Shown here: positions 26,906 through 36,480 of the stretch, one piece after another | How the letters are laid out: each line of letters begins with the position of its first letter | Position numbering within the stretch: the stretch's first letter is position 1 | NCBI RefSeq assembly: GCF_020622345.1 | Contig: NZ_JACNMO010000010.1 | Span: forward strand, 62,001-126,000 | Source of the DNA: Roseobacter weihaiensis | Lineage (GTDB): Bacteria > Pseudomonadota > Alphaproteobacteria > Rhodobacterales > Rhodobacteraceae | Direction of reading: 5' to 3' | Length of the DNA stretch: 64,000 nt | Program-made: the position numbers and the translations under genes | The notes under the pieces: model-generated | The model's database searches: none | Seen by the model: the letters and a program-made list of their open reading frames with translations, nothing else | Told to the model about the DNA's origin: nothing

Positions 26906-27589
26906 ATGCATATCGAAGAAGGCGTCGTTGACGGCGCAAAAATCCTGTTGAGCTACGGGACGGCTCTGACCGCCTTTGGTCTGGCGGGTAAAATGGCCCT
27001 TGATACGATCAGAAATGATGGCGGGGTGGCCGCACTGGCCGTGCGCAGTGTCGGGACCACTGCCCTTGTTTTTATGTTTTTCGAGGTTTTTCCGCATTAC
27101 CCGGTAGGTGTCTCGGAGGTCCACTTCATTCTCGGATCAACGCTTTACCTGCTCTTCGGAGGGGGTGCTGCCGCCATTGGCCTCGCCTTGGGGCTGTTGG
27201 TTCAGGGTCTTTTCTTCGCGCCCTTCGATCTTCCGCAATATGGCATGAACGTCACGACGCTGCTGGTGCCACTCTGGGCGGTTGGCCTCTTGGCAAAGCG
27301 GATCATCGCACCGCATACGGCCTACGTTGATCTGAAATACACGCAGGCCCTTGCGCTCTCGACGACCTACCAGGGGGGTGTTGTCGCCTGGGTGGCCTTC
27401 TGGGCCTTCTACGGGCAAGGCTTTGGGGCTGAGAACATGAATGCCGTGGTCACCTTTGGGGCGGCCTATATGTTGGTGATCCTGCTTGAACCGCTTGCGG
27501 ATCTTGCGGTTCTGGCCGGGGCCAAGACGTTCAGGTCTCTCTCGACCTCGTCGCTATTCTACAATCGCCTGCACGAAACGGCGAGCTGA
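26906..27589 (+). CDS. CbiM-like predicted cobalt uptake protein
   Basis: A 227-residue membrane protein with about six or seven helices. It begins MHIEEG, recalling the MHI(P/M)(D/E)G N-terminus by which CbiM/NikM substrate subunits bind Co(II) or Ni(II), and has GVSEVHFILGS and LLVQGLFFAPF-like blocks that match CbiM's GTSGHLLGG and LLVQALLF regions. The cobalamin riboswitch upstream makes cobalt the likely cargo. No CbiN, CbiQ or CbiO gene is beside it and a terminator follows at once, so it is a solitary gene; it may act alone or borrow an energising unit. The assignment by family resemblance is moderate. Confidence 0.75.
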   Translation: MHIEEGVVDGAKILLSYGTALTAFGLAGKMALDTIRNDGGVAALAVRSVGTTALVFMFFEVFPHYPVGVSEVHFILGSTLYLLFGGGAAAIGLALGLLVQGLFFAPFDLPQYGMNVTTLLVPLWAVGLLAKRIIAPHTAYVDLKYTQALALSTTYQGGVVAWVAFWAFYGQGFGAENMNAVVTFGAAYMLVILLEPLADLAVLAGAKTFRSLSTSSLFYNRLHETAS

Positions 27590-27596
27590 TGACGGA

Positions 27597-27627
27597 ATCC
27601 GGCCCCTAACCGGGCCGGATCTTTTTT
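27597..27627 (+). terminator. Rho-independent terminator of the CbiM-like gene
   Basis: Perfect 9-bp stem ATCCGGCCC (27597-27605) with GGGCCGGAT (27612-27620), six-base loop, then C and six T. It begins eight bases after the stop codon and isolates the riboswitch unit from the convergent aldehyde dehydrogenase gene. Confidence 0.92.
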
Positions 27628-27693
27628 GCGAGCTGACAAACGGGGCAGCCCTCTTTGCTGTTGACTGCAGGGCCTGATAACGACTTGCCGCGG

Positions 27694-29121
27694 CTATTCG
27701 GCAGCCCAGCCCGACACGGCTTTGACCTCGAGGAATTCCTCCAGACCAAAGATGCCGCCTTCGCGGCCGTTGCCGGACTGCTTGTACCCGCCGAAGGGGG
27801 AGCCCTGCGCGAATCCTTGGCCATTTGTCTCCACCATGCCGGACCGTAGTCTGCGCGCCACGCGGCGGCGCTTCTCGTCATCTTCTGTCTGGACATAGTT
27901 TGTCAGCCCATAGGGCGTGTCATTGGCGATTGCGATGGCTTCCTCTTCGCTCTCAAAAGGGATGATCGACAGCACCGGGCCAAAGACCTCTTCGCGCGCA
28001 ATGGTCATGTCGTTGGTGACATCGGCAAAGACCGTCGGCTTGACGTAGTAGCCCCGGTTCAATCCATCCGGACGGCCCAGCCCGCCCGCAACAAGGCGTG
28101 CCTCGGACATGCCAACCTCGATCAGCTTCTGGATCTTGTTGAACTGTGCCTCAGAAACCACCGGCCCGATGTGCTTGCCCTCTTCCGAGGCTGGGCCCAC
28201 ACGGGTGTGCGTGGCCACATCCGCGGCCATTTCGACCGCTTCATCGTAGCGGGACATATGCACCAGCATCCGCGTCGGCGCGTTGCACGATTGGCCGGAG
28301 TTTCGGAAACAGCGGATGGCACCGGCCTTGGCGGCTTTCGGGTGGGCATCCTCAAAGATGATGTTGGCCCCTTTACCCCCCAGTTCCAGGCTGACCCGCT
28401 TTAATGTGTCAGCCGCCGCCTTCGAGATTGCAATGCCCGCCCGTGTGGAGCCTGTAAAGCTGACCATATCCACATCCGGATGCGACGATAGCTGGCTGCC
28501 GACGCCCGCGCCATCGCCGTTGACCAGGTTGAACACCCCCTTGGGAAAACCTGCCGCGTCGATGAATTCAGCAAAGAGCAGACCCGACAGCGGCGCAATC
28601 TCCGAGGGTTTCAGCACCATCGTGCATCCGGTCGCCAGGGCAGGGGCTGCTTTCAGAACGATCTGGTTCATCGGCCAGTTCCAGGGCGTGATGAGCGCAC
28701 AGACCCCAATTGGTTCGAGCAGCGTTTTTTCCGAGGATGTGAAGTCACGTTCAAAACTGAAGCCTTCAAAGGCCTTCAGAAAGCCCTGCAGGTGCCAGCT
28801 GCCCGCGCCGACCTGCTGGGCGCGGCTCAACTCAATTGGTGCGCCCATTTCCAGTGACATGGCCTGCGCCATTTCCTCTGCCCGATCATTGTAAACCTCC
28901 AGCAGACGTTGCAGCAGTATCTGCCGCTCCGTTTTGGAAGTCTGTGACCAGCTGTCAAAGGCCCCGCGGGCCGCTTTCACCGCGGCGTCCGTGTCCGCCC
29001 GGTCGCCCAGCGAAATAACGGCGCATTGTTCCTCGGTGGACGGGTCGATGACCGCAAAGTCGTTCGGTTTAGCGGGGGCGACCCACGCGCCGTCGATGTA
29101 AAAATCACGCTTTTGCAACAT
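27694..29121 (-). CDS. Aldehyde dehydrogenase family protein
   Basis: NAD(P)-dependent aldehyde dehydrogenase of 475 residues. Nucleophile Cys is in FRNSGQSCNAPTRM, the general-base Glu in SLELGGKGANI, the cofactor loop in FTGSTRAG, and the oxyanion Asn in TPWNWPMN. The family oxidises many aldehydes, so the substrate is open; being next to neither a choline oxidase nor a glycine-betaine gene on its strand, betaine aldehyde is not specifically supported. ATG 29121 has AAGGAGA nine bases upstream; the frame continues further without signals. Divergent from the peroxiredoxin gene with 150 bases between. Confidence 0.9.
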   Translation of the reverse strand: MLQKRDFYIDGAWVAPAKPNDFAVIDPSTEEQCAVISLGDRADTDAAVKAARGAFDSWSQTSKTERQILLQRLLEVYNDRAEEMAQAMSLEMGAPIELSRAQQVGAGSWHLQGFLKAFEGFSFERDFTSSEKTLLEPIGVCALITPWNWPMNQIVLKAAPALATGCTMVLKPSEIAPLSGLLFAEFIDAAGFPKGVFNLVNGDGAGVGSQLSSHPDVDMVSFTGSTRAGIAISKAAADTLKRVSLELGGKGANIIFEDAHPKAAKAGAIRCFRNSGQSCNAPTRMLVHMSRYDEAVEMAADVATHTRVGPASEEGKHIGPVVSEAQFNKIQKLIEVGMSEARLVAGGLGRPDGLNRGYYVKPTVFADVTNDMTIAREEVFGPVLSIIPFESEEEAIAIANDTPYGLTNYVQTEDDEKRRRVARRLRSGMVETNGQGFAQGSPFGGYKQSGNGREGGIFGLEEFLEVKAVSGWAAE

Positions 29122-29271
29122 AGGGTTTTCTCCTTTTGCCGGGCTCGCACCGCCCAGTGTCGGCGGGCACTGTGTCACCGTCCTGCAGAGGCGGCAAGAG
29201 GGGGTGCAAGATTGTAAATTCCGTACTAGGTTCCGCAAAGACCCGACCAAAGCATTGCACCGGAGGATATC

Positions 29272-29925
29272 ATGGGCTTGCGTATAAACGACACAGTTCC
29301 CGACTTTACGGCTGAAACGGATAAGGGGACCATTCGGTTTCATGACTGGATCGGCGACAGCTGGGCGATCCTGTTTTCGCATCCAAAGGATTTTACCCCT
29401 GTCTGTACGACCGAATTTGGCGCCGTGGCGCAACTGGCCGATGAATGGGACAAACGCAACACCAAGGTGATCGGCGTCTCTGTCGATGGCGTTGAAGATC
29501 ACAAGAAATGGAAAACCGATATCGAGACTGTTGGCGGTGCTGTCGCAGGCTTCCCGATCATTGCAGATGAAGGTCTGGAGATTTCCAAGGCCTTCGACAT
29601 GCTGCCGGCCGAAGCCTACCTGCCGGATGGTCGCACGCCTGCTGACAGTGCCACCGTGCGATCGGTGTTCATCATCGGACCGGACAAGCAGCTGAAGCTG
29701 TCGATGACCTATCCGATGACGGTGGGGCGCAACTTTGCCGAGGTGCTGCGCGCGCTGGACGGGTTGCAGATGTCGACGGGGAACGGTGTCGCGACCCCGG
29801 CCAACTGGATGGTCGGCGAAGACGTCATCATACCGCCCACTGTGTCAGACGAAGACGCCAAGGCCAAGTTCGGTGAGTTTGAGACGATCCTGCCGTATCT
29901 GCGCAAAACCAAGGCGCCCAACTGA
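29272..29925 (+). CDS. 1-Cys peroxiredoxin (Prx6 type)
   Basis: Peroxidase of 217 residues that reduces hydrogen and organic peroxides. The peroxidatic Cys45 is in DFTPVCTTE, with HPKDFTPV and the Prx6-type C-terminal extension (about 150-217: TYPMTVGRNFAEVLRALDGLQ, ANWMVGEDVIIPP). The absence of any other cysteine indicates a one-cysteine mechanism needing an outside reductant. CGGAGG stands just before ATG 29272. A weak hairpin (29930-29952) follows the stop before the convergent glycosyltransferase gene. No OxyR site is evident upstream. Confidence 0.93.
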   Translation: MGLRINDTVPDFTAETDKGTIRFHDWIGDSWAILFSHPKDFTPVCTTEFGAVAQLADEWDKRNTKVIGVSVDGVEDHKKWKTDIETVGGAVAGFPIIADEGLEISKAFDMLPAEAYLPDGRTPADSATVRSVFIIGPDKQLKLSMTYPMTVGRNFAEVLRALDGLQMSTGNGVATPANWMVGEDVIIPPTVSDEDAKAKFGEFETILPYLRKTKAPN

Positions 29926-29955
29926 TCATGAGCGGGTCGGGGTGACCGGCTCGCT

Positions 29956-30879
29956 TTACTCCCGCGCGCGGATGCTGTGCTTGCGGTAGCCTTTCCGGCT
30001 CAGCCATTTTTTACGGAAGTTCCTGAAATTGAAAACCCGTAGACCCCTCGGCAGGCTTTCTTCGACGTCACGATAATACGCTGCCGTATGTTGCCGCTGC
30101 CAGGGTTTGCCGCGGGGCCCCGCGTAATGGATGATCGCGGGGTCGTCGCGGGCGGCTTCCATCTCCTGATCCGAGTAGACGGTCGTCAGATAGCGATAGT
30201 CGGCGGCCTGCCGCACGTCCTCCGCCTCATAGAGGTCTTCGAGCACCACATATCGAAGCGGCAACGTCCCGATTTGAGGCGTTGCGATGTTCAGAAGATC
30301 AAGGTCAAAGAATCTCAAGCGGTCTCCGATCTGTTCGATCGTATCGAAGTACCTCCGGATCACTTTCCTGTCCCGCATCAGCGAAAGGTTCATCACCATG
30401 AAACCCGAAAACACGATCTGGTCTTTGGTGTTTTCCGGGAAATAGTAGTGCAGGATTTTTTCCGGGGTGTTCGTCTCTGCCGCGACCCCTGCCCATTCGA
30501 TGTCGGAAAGATCGGTTGCAAAGGCGTCGCCCAGGTCGTCTGTGACATACACATCAACGTCCGAATATATCGCCTTGTCCCGATCCGCGAGCACCTCGCT
30601 GGCCAGCAGACGGTAATAGACGATTTCTGTCCAGCTGCCTCGTCCCTTTGGCACCCCCTCAAAGCGCGCCGCGGGGATCTCAAAAAACCGCATGCTGTGG
30701 CGGGTGCCTTCCACCAGCGTCAACAGATCGGCCTTCAACACGGCGTCAAAGCCGGGATTGAAAATGTTGATCTCGTAGGTGGTTGTCTCTTTCGCGGCGG
30801 TCACAAGGGACTTTATGGTGACGCCTGCGCCGATCAGAATGCGATCATCAAAGCACAGTATAATTGGAATATCAGCCAT
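29956..30879 (-). CDS. Glycosyltransferase family 8 protein
   Basis: A 307-residue GT-A enzyme. It opens PIILCFDDRILIGAGVTIKSL, has the metal-binding D-x-D motif in KAIYSDVDVYVTDDL near residue 105, and a downstream HYAGPRGKPWQ block typical of GT8 (compare the HxxGxxKPW motif). GT8 members transfer glucose or galactose, often to lipopolysaccharide core. It overlaps the upstream glycosyltransferase by eight bases, so the two likely act on the same glycan. The acceptor is unknown. Confidence 0.85.
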   Translation of the reverse strand: MADIPIILCFDDRILIGAGVTIKSLVTAAKETTTYEINIFNPGFDAVLKADLLTLVEGTRHSMRFFEIPAARFEGVPKGRGSWTEIVYYRLLASEVLADRDKAIYSDVDVYVTDDLGDAFATDLSDIEWAGVAAETNTPEKILHYYFPENTKDQIVFSGFMVMNLSLMRDRKVIRRYFDTIEQIGDRLRFFDLDLLNIATPQIGTLPLRYVVLEDLYEAEDVRQAADYRYLTTVYSDQEMEAARDDPAIIHYAGPRGKPWQRQHTAAYYRDVEESLPRGLRVFNFRNFRKKWLSRKGYRKHSIRARE

Positions 30880-31957
30880 TTAACAGCATTTCCATATTGC
30901 GTACCGACTGCGCATAAAGCGCGCTGGCTGATGAAGCCATCGCAGTTTGCATGGTTTCATATGCGTCTGCGCTCATATTTATGGCCTGATGAAGCGCGTC
31001 ATACATCTCTGCGTCGGTGCCGTAAAAAAGGCTGTTCTGAGGGGTGAGCGCGGTGCCGGTGGCAAAGTCGCATTGCAGGATGCAGGGTTTGTGAAAGCCG
31101 TAGCAAAGCTGAAAGCTGCCCGTCGTTTTCACGGTCTTGTAGGGGACGTGATCCGGGTTATCGGCCTGAAACGCGGTTACGATGAAATCGCAGTTTTCAA
31201 CCTCGCGATACATCTCGCGGAAATCGAGCCGACCGAGCTCAACCACATGCGGGACCAGCCGGGGAGGGATTTCGTTGCCCCCCCTTTTGCCGATCATGCG
31301 GATCTCGAAATCCGTCTCGCCTGCATCGATCAATCGTTCAGCCGCGTCATAGACGAGGTTCTGATTGCGTCTCTTGGGACGTGCAGCCCCGACAAGCAGG
31401 AAGATGGTCTGGCCGCTGGATTTTGGTGTGACCTCAACCTCTCCGAACTTATGCGGGTTCACAACGACCGAGGCGTTCCCCTTGTAATCCAGCGTGCGCA
31501 GGGTGATGCTCTGGTCTGACCAAACCTCGGCATCGATCTGTGCCTTGGCATCATGTTCGACCATATGCAGGTTCTGCGGGATCTTGGATCCAAAGACTGC
31601 CCTGAGGTCCACCGAGGTATCAGAAGCATGCGGCAGCTTGCCCGCCGTTGAAATCAAGACGGCTCTTGCCTTGTGGATGTGAGGTTTTTTGACAAATCGT
31701 GCGATCTGCCGCTGTGTCAGCCGCGTCAGCACCAGCCGGGGATGTTCAAACCGTGAAAACAACCCTTCGTCAAGGCGTTGCGGGGTCATCAGCACCACAA
31801 CGCGATGGCCAATATCGAGAAGAATTTGGGCGTAGCCTGGGACGATTTCACCATGGCTGAGCGAACAGGGTTCCCAAAGAACCACGGTATTGCCATCAAT
31901 CTCGGGCCAGTCTGGTGACAATCGCGCCGCGATCATCCTGAACAAGGCTCGCAGCAT
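30872..31957 (-). CDS. Putative GT-B glycosyltransferase
   Basis: A 361-residue protein not matched to a named family with certainty. The C-terminal half reads like a GT1/GT4-type GT-B domain: IFLLVGAARPKRRNQNLVYDAAERL (a beta strand and PKR segment) and FEIRMIGKRG, then ELGRLDFREMYREVENCDFIVTAFQ. The N-terminal part starts NTVVLWEPCSLSHGEIVPGYAQILLDIGH, a Rossmann-like glycine-poor opening. It starts 16 bases beyond the pnp terminator and is coupled to the GT8 gene, pointing to surface polysaccharide or lipopolysaccharide synthesis. Confidence 0.65.
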   Translation of the reverse strand: MLRALFRMIAARLSPDWPEIDGNTVVLWEPCSLSHGEIVPGYAQILLDIGHRVVVLMTPQRLDEGLFSRFEHPRLVLTRLTQRQIARFVKKPHIHKARAVLISTAGKLPHASDTSVDLRAVFGSKIPQNLHMVEHDAKAQIDAEVWSDQSITLRTLDYKGNASVVVNPHKFGEVEVTPKSSGQTIFLLVGAARPKRRNQNLVYDAAERLIDAGETDFEIRMIGKRGGNEIPPRLVPHVVELGRLDFREMYREVENCDFIVTAFQADNPDHVPYKTVKTTGSFQLCYGFHKPCILQCDFATGTALTPQNSLFYGTDAEMYDALHQAINMSADAYETMQTAMASSASALYAQSVRNMEMLLNG

Positions 31958-31973
31958 AAAGAGACGCCCCTTG

Positions 31974-32007
31974 AAAAAAAGCCCCCCAAGCCGATCACTC
32001 AGGGGGC
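31974..32007 (-). terminator. Rho-independent terminator of pnp
   Basis: Read on the minus strand, a GC-only stem (32002-32007 with 31981-31986) is followed by seven T (complement of A at 31974-31980). It begins 16 bases after the pnp stop codon and separates pnp from the glycosyltransferase pair. Confidence 0.8.
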
Positions 32008-32022
32008 CTTACTTTATCTGTG

Positions 32023-34155
32023 TTAGTCGGCGATCTCTTCTTTCTTGACCTCTTCACCGGTCTCCTGATCGACGACTTTCATCGACAGGCGGACCTTGCC
32101 ACGGTCATCAAAGCCCAGCAGTTTAACCTTCACTTCCTGGCCTTCTTTCAGAACGTCAGAGGGGTGGTTCAACCGGCGGTTTTCGATCTGGCTGACGTGC
32201 ACCAGCCCGTCCCGCTTGCCGAAGAAGTTCACGAAGGCACCGAAGTCGACGATTTTCACGACCGTGCCGGTATAGACCTGACCTTCTTCGGGTTCGGCCA
32301 CGATGGAGTGGATCATATCGTAGGCTTTCTTGATCGCTTCGCCGTTGGGGCTGGCGATCTTGATGGTGCCTTCGTCGTTGATGTCCACTTTGGCGCCGGA
32401 AACCTCGACGATCTCGCGGATGACCTTGCCGCCCGAGCCGATCACTTCGCGGATTTTATCCGTTGGGATCTGCATGGTCTCAATCCGGGGAGCGTGGATC
32501 GAGAAGTCCGCAGCCCCGGTCAGTGCCTTGTTCATCTCGCCCAGAATGTGCATCCGACCGTCTTTGGCCTGTGCGAGGGCTTTTTCCATGATCTCGGGCG
32601 TGATGCCGGCGATCTTGATGTCCATCTGCAGCGAGGTGATGCCGTTCTCGGTGCCTGCGACCTTGAAGTCCATGTCGCCCAGGTGATCTTCGTCCCCCAG
32701 AATGTCCGACAGGATCGCGTAGGAGCCGTCGTCTTCCAGGATCAGACCCATCGCCACACCGGCCACCGCCGATTTCAGCGGCACGCCCGCGTCCATCATG
32801 CTGAGCGAGCCACCGCAGACCGACGCCATCGAAGACGAGCCGTTGGATTCGGTGATCTCGGAGACCACGCGTACGGTGTAGGGGAAGTCAGTTGCTGCGG
32901 GCAGCACCGCCTGCAGCGCGCGCCATGCCAGCTTGCCGTGGCCGATTTCGCGGCGTCCGGGAGGGCCCACGCGGCCTGCTTCACCGACCGAATAGGGCGG
33001 GAAGTTGTAGTGCAACAGGAAGTTCGATTTGAAGTTGCCGTGCAGCGCGTCGATGAATTGCTCATCGTCGCCGGTGCCCAGCGTGGTCACGACGAGACCC
33101 TGCGTTTCACCCCGGGTGAAGAGCGCGGAGCCATGTGTCCGCGGCAGAAGACCGGTTTCGCAGACGATGTCACGGATTTCATCGGTCTTCCGACCATCGA
33201 TCCGCTTGCCTGTTTTCACCACATCGCCGCGCAGGATCGAGGCCTCGAGGCCTTTCATCGCGGAGCCGAGGTTGGGGTCTTCGAGCTGTTCTTCGCTCAA
33301 CGCTGCCATGATGGTGTCGCGGGCTGCCGCTACTGCGGTGGTGCGTTCCTGCTTGTCCGAGATTGCAAAGGCGGCGCGCATCTCTGTCTCGCCCGCAGCT
33401 TTCACAGCGGCGGAAAGCTCCGAATAATCCGCAGGGGCGAAATCAAACGGCTCTTTCGCGGCGTCTTCGGCCAGCGAAATGATCAGGTCCAGAACCGGCT
33501 GGATCTGCTCATGGGCGAATTTCACCGCCCCCAGCATTTCCGCTTCCGTCAGCTCGTAGGCTTCGGATTCGACCATCATCACCGCGTCTTTGGTGCCCGC
33601 GACAACCAGATCAAGACGCTGATCGGGATCCAGACGCAGGTCCTGCATGTCGTCCACGGTGGGGTTGAGGACATATTCGCCATCCTCAAAACCCACGCGG
33701 CAGCCTGCAATCGGGCCCATGAAAGGCGCGCCGGAGATCGTCAGCGCCGCGGAGGCCGCGATCATCGCGACCATATCGGGGTCATTGACCAGATCGTGGG
33801 AGAGAACCGTACACATCACCAGCACTTCGTTCTTGAAGCCGGGGACAAACAGCGGGCGGATCGGACGGTCAATCAGACGCGCGGTCAGCGTCTCTTTTTC
33901 CGTGGGGCGCGCTTCGCGCTTGAAAAAACCGCCTGGCACTTTGCCGGCGGCGTAGTATTTTTCCTGATAGTGCACGGTCAGCGGAAAGAAATCCTGACCG
34001 GGTTTTTGTTTCTTGGCAAAGGTGACGTTTGCCATCACGCTGGTTTCGCCCAGCGTTGCAATCACCGACCCATCCGCCTGACGGGCCACTTTTCCTGTTT
34101 CCAGTGTGAGCGTCTCTTCGCCCCACTGCATCGATTTTTTCGTTTCGTTGAACAT
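32023..34155 (-). CDS. pnp: Polyribonucleotide nucleotidyltransferase (PNPase)
   Basis: Phosphorolytic 3'-5' exoribonuclease of 710 residues, a core part of RNA turnover. Two RNase PH domains (about 10-140 and 310-540) are linked by a helical domain; [12 protein letters not shown], and [21 protein letters not shown] belong to the active half. A KH domain ([17 protein letters not shown], about 555-615) and an S1 domain ([18 protein letters not shown], about 620-690) follow. ATG 34155 is the family start. Upstream hairpins in the leader suggest autocontrol as known in E. coli. rpsO, normally just before pnp, lies 3.8 kb away. Confidence 0.97.
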   Translation of the reverse strand: MFNETKKSMQWGEETLTLETGKVARQADGSVIATLGETSVMANVTFAKKQKPGQDFFPLTVHYQEKYYAAGKVPGGFFKREARPTEKETLTARLIDRPIRPLFVPGFKNEVLVMCTVLSHDLVNDPDMVAMIAASAALTISGAPFMGPIAGCRVGFEDGEYVLNPTVDDMQDLRLDPDQRLDLVVAGTKDAVMMVESEAYELTEAEMLGAVKFAHEQIQPVLDLIISLAEDAAKEPFDFAPADYSELSAAVKAAGETEMRAAFAISDKQERTTAVAAARDTIMAALSEEQLEDPNLGSAMKGLEASILRGDVVKTGKRIDGRKTDEIRDIVCETGLLPRTHGSALFTRGETQGLVVTTLGTGDDEQFIDALHGNFKSNFLLHYNFPPYSVGEAGRVGPPGRREIGHGKLAWRALQAVLPAATDFPYTVRVVSEITESNGSSSMASVCGGSLSMMDAGVPLKSAVAGVAMGLILEDDGSYAILSDILGDEDHLGDMDFKVAGTENGITSLQMDIKIAGITPEIMEKALAQAKDGRMHILGEMNKALTGAADFSIHAPRIETMQIPTDKIREVIGSGGKVIREIVEVSGAKVDINDEGTIKIASPNGEAIKKAYDMIHSIVAEPEEGQVYTGTVVKIVDFGAFVNFFGKRDGLVHVSQIENRRLNHPSDVLKEGQEVKVKLLGFDDRGKVRLSMKVVDQETGEEVKKEEIAD

Positions 34156-34170
34156 CTACGTTTCCTGTGT

Positions 34171-34213
34171 TGGCCCTGCTGTGGGCCATTTACATAGGGG
34201 GCGAATTCCCCCT
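34171..34213 (-). promoter_or_regulatory. Two hairpins in the pnp leader
   Basis: TGGCCC (34171-34176) with GGGCCA (34183-34188), six-base loop, and AGGGGG (34196-34201) with CCCCCT (34208-34213), six-base loop. Both lie within 60 bases upstream of the pnp start codon. In E. coli an RNase III-cut leader hairpin mediates pnp autoregulation; these are candidates for an equivalent. Confidence 0.45.
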
Positions 34214-34319
34214 GACCTCGGTATCTTCTTTATCGGGCGCTGAGGTCCGGGCGCCAGCTTTCAGATTGCGCGGACATACACGAGAATTGGGGGCTTGGAA
34301 AGGGAGGGTTTGGGCGTGT

Positions 34320-34847
34320 TCAGCCCTTGCCCCATGGCTTTCGGGGTGGCTTTTCGTAGGTTGGGGCGGCATCGGGAAAAAGCGCCCCCGTCGCGCTGTC
34401 CGCATTGGGCCGGTCAAACCGCTTCATCCAGGGTTTGGCCGGGGCGAAGGCCGGCGCGCGGGTCCATTCGAAGTAACCCAGGGCCCCGCTGGCGGGGATC
34501 GGATCAACTGGCCTGGCATCGGCCAGCAGCAGACCGGCCGTGCCACCGAACCATTCGCTGTCGCTTTCGGTAATGATCGCTGTCACCTCAACCGTGCCGA
34601 TGATGGCACCGCGCACCAGCGCGTCCGGTCGGGGGCAGATCACACCGTGCTTTGCCAGCCGCCAGGAGAGGTAACGGAATTCATCCTGTTTCATACCCGT
34701 GGCGGCGTGAATGCAGATTTTTCCCGGTGTCATACGGCCCGCACGGATTGCGTCGAGCGTGCGGTTTTCGATCACTTTACCACCGTGGATGATGGCCCAG
34801 GCGGAGGGCTGACGGACCGAAAGAGCAAGGCGGGGTAAGTCTGCCAT
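34320..34847 (-). CDS. ASCH domain protein
   Basis: A 175-residue protein with an N-terminal ASCH (PUA-like) domain: LALSVRQPSAWAIIHGGKVIENRT at about 7-30, KICIHAATGM, and a later GAIIGTVEVTAII strand. ASCH domains are thought to bind RNA, and some cleave RNA or modified nucleosides; this member is uncharacterised. Position between the symporter and pnp on the same strand hints at RNA metabolism, but it is flanked by a hairpin upstream and 164 bases downstream, so no firm operon link exists. Confidence 0.85.
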   Translation of the reverse strand: MADLPRLALSVRQPSAWAIIHGGKVIENRTLDAIRAGRMTPGKICIHAATGMKQDEFRYLSWRLAKHGVICPRPDALVRGAIIGTVEVTAIITESDSEWFGGTAGLLLADARPVDPIPASGALGYFEWTRAPAFAPAKPWMKRFDRPNADSATGALFPDAAPTYEKPPRKPWGKG

Positions 34848-34879
34848 AAGGCTCAGGTAGCCCTGTCCGGCAGGAGGGC

Positions 34880-34908
34880 AAAGGGGGCGGCGCCAAGGCC
34901 GCCCCTTT
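34880..34908 (-). terminator. Terminator-like hairpin after the symporter gene
   Basis: Arms 34880-34891 and 34898-34908 pair over about 11 bases (AAAGGGG with CCCCTTT outside, CGGC with GCCG inside, one bulged G). It starts nine bases after the symporter stop on the minus strand, but only three T follow, so termination may be partial. Confidence 0.5.
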
Positions 34909-34916
34909 CGGAAGGG

Positions 34917-36470
34917 TCAGTGCGAGAACTTCTTGATCTCACCTGATTTCAGGCGCTCGACATAGCTGGCCAGTTCCTTGCGGACCACTTTCATCAGGAA
35001 GTAGAGGGCAAAGATGTTGACCACCGCCATGGCAAAGATCGCGGCATCGGAGAAGTCGATCACAGGGCCAAGGCTGGCTGCGGCACCGATCACGATGAAG
35101 ATGCAGAAGATGACCTTGAAGATCAGCTCAGATGCTTTGCCTTCGCCAAAGAGATAGGTCCAGCTTTTCAAACCATAGTAGGACCAGGAGATCATGGTGG
35201 AGAAGGCAAAGAGCACGACCGCGATCGACAGCACATAGGGGAACCAGCTGATGCCCGACGCAAAGGCCGCAGAGGTCAGCGCCACACCGGAGTTGCCATC
35301 CACGGTTGCAATCGCATTGCCTGCTTCGTTCAGCATGTAGTTTCCGGTGTCGGGGTCAATGATCAGCTGCTGCGAGATCACGATGACCAGAGCGGTCATT
35401 GTGCAGATCACAACCGTGTCGATCAGCGGCTCAAGCAGGGAAACAAATCCTTCGGTGATAGGCTCCTTGGTTCTCACCGCAGAGTGGGCAATCGCCGCAG
35501 AGCCCACGCCGGCCTCGTTGGAGAAGGCCGCGCGCCGGAACCCCTGGATCAGCGCGCCGACAAAGCCGCCCGCAACGCCAAGCCCGGTGAAGGCGCCGAC
35601 AAAGATCTGACCAAAGGCCCAGCCGATCATATCGTAATTCACAATCAGGATGACGATAGCCGCGCCGACATAGAGGATACCCATGAAGGGTACGACTTTT
35701 TCAGTCACCTTCGCGATGGATTTGATGCCACCGACGATCACGGCAAAGACAACAGCGGCAAAGATCAGACCCGTGATCCAGCCGGGATAGTCACCGGTGA
35801 TCTGGGTGATCTGCGCATGCGCCTGGTTGGCCTGGAACATGTTGCCTCCACCAAGTGCGCCCAGAATACAGAACACCGAGAAGAGGACAGCAAGGATCTT
35901 GCCACCGGGCAGCCCCAGTTCGTCAAAGCCTTTGGACATGTAATACATCGGGCCACCGGAAACGGTCCCATCGGGATACTCGTTTCGATACTTCACGCCG
36001 AGCGTGCATTCGGTAAATTTCGAGGCCATTCCGAGCAGACCCGCAAGGATCATCCAGAAGGTTGCCCCCGGTCCGCCGATGCCAACGGCAACCGCCACAC
36101 CGGCAATATTGCCCAGACCAACCGTCCCCGAGAGGGCGGTTGCAAGCGCCTGAAAGTGGCTGACCTCGCCTGCGTCGTTGGGGTCTGCGTAATCGCCTTT
36201 GACCAGGCCAATTGCATGCCCGAAAAAGCGGAATTGGACAAAGCCGAAATAGATTGTGAAGACGCTGGCCGCAACCACGAGCCAAAGCACAATCCACGGA
36301 AACGACGTGCCTGGAAAGGGGGCAAAAATCAGGCTGACAAAAGGGCCTGTGAAAGTGGCGAAGGCCTCATTGACGCGCGCGTCCAGCGAGGCGGCTTCCT
36401 GCGCCATCGCCGGGTTTGCCAGCGCAGCCAATGCGACGGAGGTCGCGAAAAAAACATTCTTGAGTGTCAT
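34917..36470 (-). CDS. Sodium:alanine symporter family protein (AGCS)
   Basis: A 517-residue sodium-coupled amino-acid carrier with about eleven helices plus an N-terminal signal-like segment (NVFFATSVALAALANPAMA). Family blocks include ATALSGTVGLGNIAGVAVAV, GPGATFWMILAGLLGMASKF, SGGPMYYM and AFSNEAGVGSAAIAHSA. Alanine or glycine are the usual substrates. ATG 36470 has GGAAAT upstream; the frame runs on to 36620 through the universal stress gene and was rejected. It follows the usp gene by ten bases, so the two are very probably one transcript. Confidence 0.93.
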   Translation of the reverse strand: MTLKNVFFATSVALAALANPAMAQEAASLDARVNEAFATFTGPFVSLIFAPFPGTSFPWIVLWLVVAASVFTIYFGFVQFRFFGHAIGLVKGDYADPNDAGEVSHFQALATALSGTVGLGNIAGVAVAVGIGGPGATFWMILAGLLGMASKFTECTLGVKYRNEYPDGTVSGGPMYYMSKGFDELGLPGGKILAVLFSVFCILGALGGGNMFQANQAHAQITQITGDYPGWITGLIFAAVVFAVIVGGIKSIAKVTEKVVPFMGILYVGAAIVILIVNYDMIGWAFGQIFVGAFTGLGVAGGFVGALIQGFRRAAFSNEAGVGSAAIAHSAVRTKEPITEGFVSLLEPLIDTVVICTMTALVIVISQQLIIDPDTGNYMLNEAGNAIATVDGNSGVALTSAAFASGISWFPYVLSIAVVLFAFSTMISWSYYGLKSWTYLFGEGKASELIFKVIFCIFIVIGAAASLGPVIDFSDAAIFAMAVVNIFALYFLMKVVRKELASYVERLKSGEIKKFSH

Positions 36471-36480
36471 ATGAGATTTC

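Noticed and set aside
32020-34197. 725-codon open frame on the plus strand opposite pnp
   Set aside because: It mirrors the real pnp gene codon by codon; composition is rich in His, Arg and Phe, with no family motif. High-GC codon bias on the true strand leaves the opposite frame open.
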